This document shows positions 5,763 to 7,044 of a stretch of DNA of 7,044 nucleotides, piece after piece. The stretch is from Dehalococcoidia bacterium (GTDB lineage: Bacteria > Chloroflexota > Dehalococcoidia > Dehalococcoidales > RBG-16-60-22). The notes under the pieces are model-generated. The model had not been told where the DNA came from, did no database searches, and was given only the letters and a program-made list of their open reading frames with translations. The stretch spans positions 1 through 7,044 of the forward strand of contig JABMRL010000065.1 of assembly GCA_013202615.1 (NCBI GenBank). Reading direction: 5' to 3'. The position numbers and the translations under genes are program-made. The stretch's first letter is position 1; each line of letters opens with the position of its first letter.

Positions 5763-6693
5763 CGGCCCCGAAGATGTCCCGCCCCACCCCGGCATGCTCC
5801 CTGCTTTTAACACAGCCCGGGGGGTATTTCGTCTTCTCCGGTGCCGGCGCGGCTGGTTTCTCTGGAGACGGTGCTTCCCCGGTGGACGGCTTCCTCTGCT
5901 GCAGGGCCTCCGCGATGTGCCCGAGGACTTTGTTCTGCTCGGCGGCTCCCCGTTTGAGTTCATGAGACGCCTCGGCAAGCCCCTGGATAGCGCTGGTGTG
6001 GCTCCTCAGGTGCTCGGCATACTCTGACATGGCGGTGGCGAAACTGCTCAGCGCTTCCTGCGTCTGGGACATCACTTTTTCGGTGCCATCCATCCGCTGG
6101 GCCAGCGATTCGGTATCACGCGCGGTCTCTCTGATAACCGGCGCAAATATGCCGTGATGTATCTTCTGCCCGCCGCGGCTGATTTCACTGGCATAGAGGT
6201 AGAGGGCAAAAAGAGACAGGGCAACTAAAACGAACATCAACCCCTGCTGGCTCTGCAGGAAGAGGAAGGGGAAGCCCACGAAAGGAATCTGGTGGCTTAC
6301 CGTGCCCCGCAGGTCATTGGCGCGAACCGTGAAAGGGTCCTCACCGGAATTATCACCTTTGGTGCGCCAGGCAGTGCCGTATTGGGTCTCACGCACCTCA
6401 ATCACACGGTGGGCGACTATCGGCGGGTAATTATAGAAATCCTGTATGGCTGAGGGGACGTTATAAACGATAATGTCGCCGACCTTGACGTCCGCCGCAT
6501 CCTTGTCTTTTATCAGTATGAGGTTTCCGGCGTGGAGTTCGGGCTCCATACTGGTGCCGAAAACGGGCATAAACGGCATGATGCCTCTTACGGCCATGAA
6601 AGCAGCGAGGCATGTCGCCACTACTGCAATCAGCGTAAGCGCACGCTTGAAACGGAATGCCCGGGTGAAGATTATATTAAGTATTTCCCTCAT
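5758..6693 (-). CDS. Signal peptidase I, SipW/archaeal-like (Ser-His type), with long coiled-coil tail
   Basis: The 311-residue membrane protease should cleave signal peptides from exported proteins at the outer face of the membrane. Residues 18-38 form the first membrane segment after a basic N-terminus. The catalytic Ser48 is in GTSMEPEL (46-53), followed by GDIIVYN (72-78). PPIVAHRVIEV (90-100) has His95 where bacterial Ser-Lys enzymes carry lysine, and TKGDNSGEDPFTV (111-123) supplies Asp114. This Ser/His/Asp set marks family S26B (ER, archaeal and SipW enzymes). A second membrane segment spans about 151-168. Family members usually end near here. This one continues about 140 residues: basic ISRGGQKIHH, a helical coiled-coil-like stretch (about 185-265), then a Pro/Ala/Glu-rich tail (268-292). 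The positive-inside rule puts the tail in the cytoplasm. The start is set by an in-frame stop just upstream. The gene is convergent with the phage operon and probably belongs to the host. Confidence 0.85.
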   Translation of the reverse strand: MREILNIIFTRAFRFKRALTLIAVVATCLAAFMAVRGIMPFMPVFGTSMEPELHAGNLILIKDKDAADVKVGDIIVYNVPSAIQDFYNYPPIVAHRVIEVRETQYGTAWRTKGDNSGEDPFTVRANDLRGTVSHQIPFVGFPFLFLQSQQGLMFVLVALSLFALYLYASEISRGGQKIHHGIFAPVIRETARDTESLAQRMDGTEKVMSQTQEALSSFATAMSEYAEHLRSHTSAIQGLAEASHELKRGAAEQNKVLGHIAEALQQRKPSTGEAPSPEKPAAPAPEKTKYPPGCVKSREHAGVGRDIFGAA

Positions 6694-6705
6694 CTGCCGT
6701 TTTTA

Positions 6706-6711
6706 TCCTTT
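6706..6711 (-). promoter_or_regulatory. Ribosome site of the signal peptidase gene
   Basis: On the - strand AAAGGA lies 12 bases before the ATG (6693-6691). The spacing is long, but an in-frame TAA lies between this site and the ATG, so no earlier start is possible and the ATG call stands. Confidence 0.5.
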
Positions 6712-6719
6712 TTTGTTCT

Positions 6720-6748
6720 ACTATAACTGTAACACGCAGGTATAAAGA
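6720..6748 (-). promoter_or_regulatory. Probable promoter of the signal peptidase gene
   Basis: On the - strand TATAGT (6725-6720) is a five-of-six match to a -10 box and would start transcription about 20 bases before the ATG. At the 17-base spacing the -35 position (6748-6743) reads TCTTTA, a poor match to TTGACA. That position falls in the first unit of the repeat array, as at promoters that depend on an activator. The assignment is by eye. Confidence 0.4.
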
Positions 6749-6800
6749 TTGGCGTAAAAAAAATAAAGATTTCGTAAAGGTTCCGTTAAGCTTTCGTAAA
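6741..6800 (-). repeat. Helically phased array of TTTACG-like direct repeats (possible response-regulator operator)
   Basis: On the - strand six hexamers of the form TTWAnn occur with left edges at 6741 (TTTATA), 6753 (TTTACG), 6762 (TTTATT), 6773 (TTTACG), 6784 (TTAACG) and 6795 (TTTACG). Steps are 12, 9, 11, 11 and 11 bases, an average of 10.8, one per DNA turn. On the + strand the best units are TAAAGATTTCG (6764-6774), TAAAGGTTCCG (6775-6785) and TTAAGCTTTCG (6786-6796). Direct hexamer repeats with an 11-base period are how PhoP/PhoB-type OmpR-family regulators bind, so an operator upstream of the signal peptidase promoter is plausible. Phased A tracts giving bent DNA are the alternative. 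Confidence 0.6.
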
Positions 6801-6814
6801 TAATCACCTTTATT

Positions 6815-7036
6815 CTAACGCTGTGTTGCTTCACCGTAAAATTCAGGGGTTACCGTCCACCCCGCATCCCATTCCAAGGTCTCGTGGGAAAGCAGCTGGT
6901 AGGTGCCACCGCTGTAGGTAGAACCGGGAGTGATGCCAAATAAATCACCTGTGGGGATTTCCCCACAGGTGATGTTTTCCGAAAGGTTATCGGTTATTGA
7001 GCTCCAGTTGGGCTGGCTGAGACAATAGTGTTTTAA
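6815..7036 (-). pseudogene. Open frame without a start codon; possible gene remnant
   Basis: The - strand is open for 73 codons from just after TAA (7039-7037) to TAG (6817-6815), but it has no ATG or GTG, and its only TTG falls late. The translation reads like a real protein: SQPNWSSITDNLSEN in the first third, GDLFGITPGSTYSGGTYQLL (30-49) in the middle, and HETLEWDAGWTVTPEFYGEA (51-70) near the end. A neighbouring frame is open at the window edge (18 codons ending in TAA), so an upstream frameshift could connect it to a longer gene. I do not recognise the family. It may be the decayed C-terminus of a gene that extends beyond the window, or a chance frame. It ends about 120 bases upstream of the signal peptidase start. 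Confidence 0.35.
6944..6973. repeat. Perfect 13-bp inverted repeat with a 4-base loop
   Basis: ATCACCTGTGGGG (6944-6956) and CCCCACAGGTGAT (6961-6973) are exact reverse complements around ATTT. Each side is followed by a short T-rich stretch (GTTTTCC on +, TTATTT on -), so it could end transcription in either direction, serve as a dyad protein-binding site, or be a small dispersed repeat. It lies inside the start-less open frame. Confidence 0.75.
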
Positions 7037-7044
7037 TTAGCTTA

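Noticed and set aside
5774..6027. Short + strand frames opposite the signal peptidase tail
   Set aside because: They are antisense to a clear protease gene and exist because of its GC-rich Ala/Pro/Glu codons; there are no ribosome sites or domains.
6741..6800. CRISPR array or replication iterons
   Set aside because: Units are only 11 bases with no spacers of CRISPR length, and no replication gene or DnaA boxes are next to them.
6933..7028. A 31-codon + strand frame starting at ATG 6933 with GGGAG just before it
   Set aside because: It is too short, its ribosome-site spacing is only 2 bases, and much of it is the perfect inverted repeat.
1..7044. tRNA, rRNA, integrase or transposase
   Set aside because: I found no cloverleaf-like or rRNA-like stretch and no recombinase motifs in any gene.

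Overview
The window looks like the right-hand part of a tailed-phage or prophage late operon that runs into an unrelated gene on the opposite strand. Positions 1-5730 hold nine genes, all on the + strand and tightly packed, with strong GGAGG-type ribosome sites, short gaps and one 4-base overlap. In order they are: the end of a probable scaffold gene, the HK97-fold major capsid protein, a beta-rich protein of unknown role, a LamG/concanavalin-like lectin domain protein, a 73-residue unknown, a probable head-tail adaptor, a 106-residue conserved-type unknown, a 668-residue tail hub/tip protein with a propeller-like front half, and a 70-residue OB-fold-like protein started from TTG. From 5758 to 6693 the - strand carries a membrane signal peptidase of the Ser-His (SipW/archaeal-like, S26B) kind, with an unusual long coiled-coil and proline-rich cytoplasmic tail. 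The last 351 bases hold its probable promoter, a helically phased array of TTTACG-like repeats, an open frame without a start codon, and a perfect 13-bp inverted repeat.

Host: GC is moderate to high, arginine AGG codons are common, and Shine-Dalgarno sites are strong. The style of the capsid, adaptor and hub proteins, together with the SipW-like signal peptidase, reminds me of uncultured Chloroflexota (Dehalococcoidia-like) genomes. That assignment is inference from recalled family resemblance and is uncertain.

How the genes work together: the scaffold and capsid proteins would build the prohead. A stem-loop with a short T tract follows the capsid gene and could let only part of transcription through. 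The next gene reuses the same 14-base ribosome-site sequence as the capsid gene, which suggests an abundant partner such as a decoration protein. The adaptor would close the portal vertex, and the hub and OB-fold proteins would form a tail tip. The LamG and propeller domains are the likely surface or glycan contacts. No tail tube, tape measure, lysis gene, integrase or tRNA is visible, so the tail either is short or has genes elsewhere.

The phage operon and the signal peptidase gene converge, with only 27 bases between their stop codons. The phage/host border, if this is a prophage, probably lies there, but no attachment-site duplication can be shown from this window alone.
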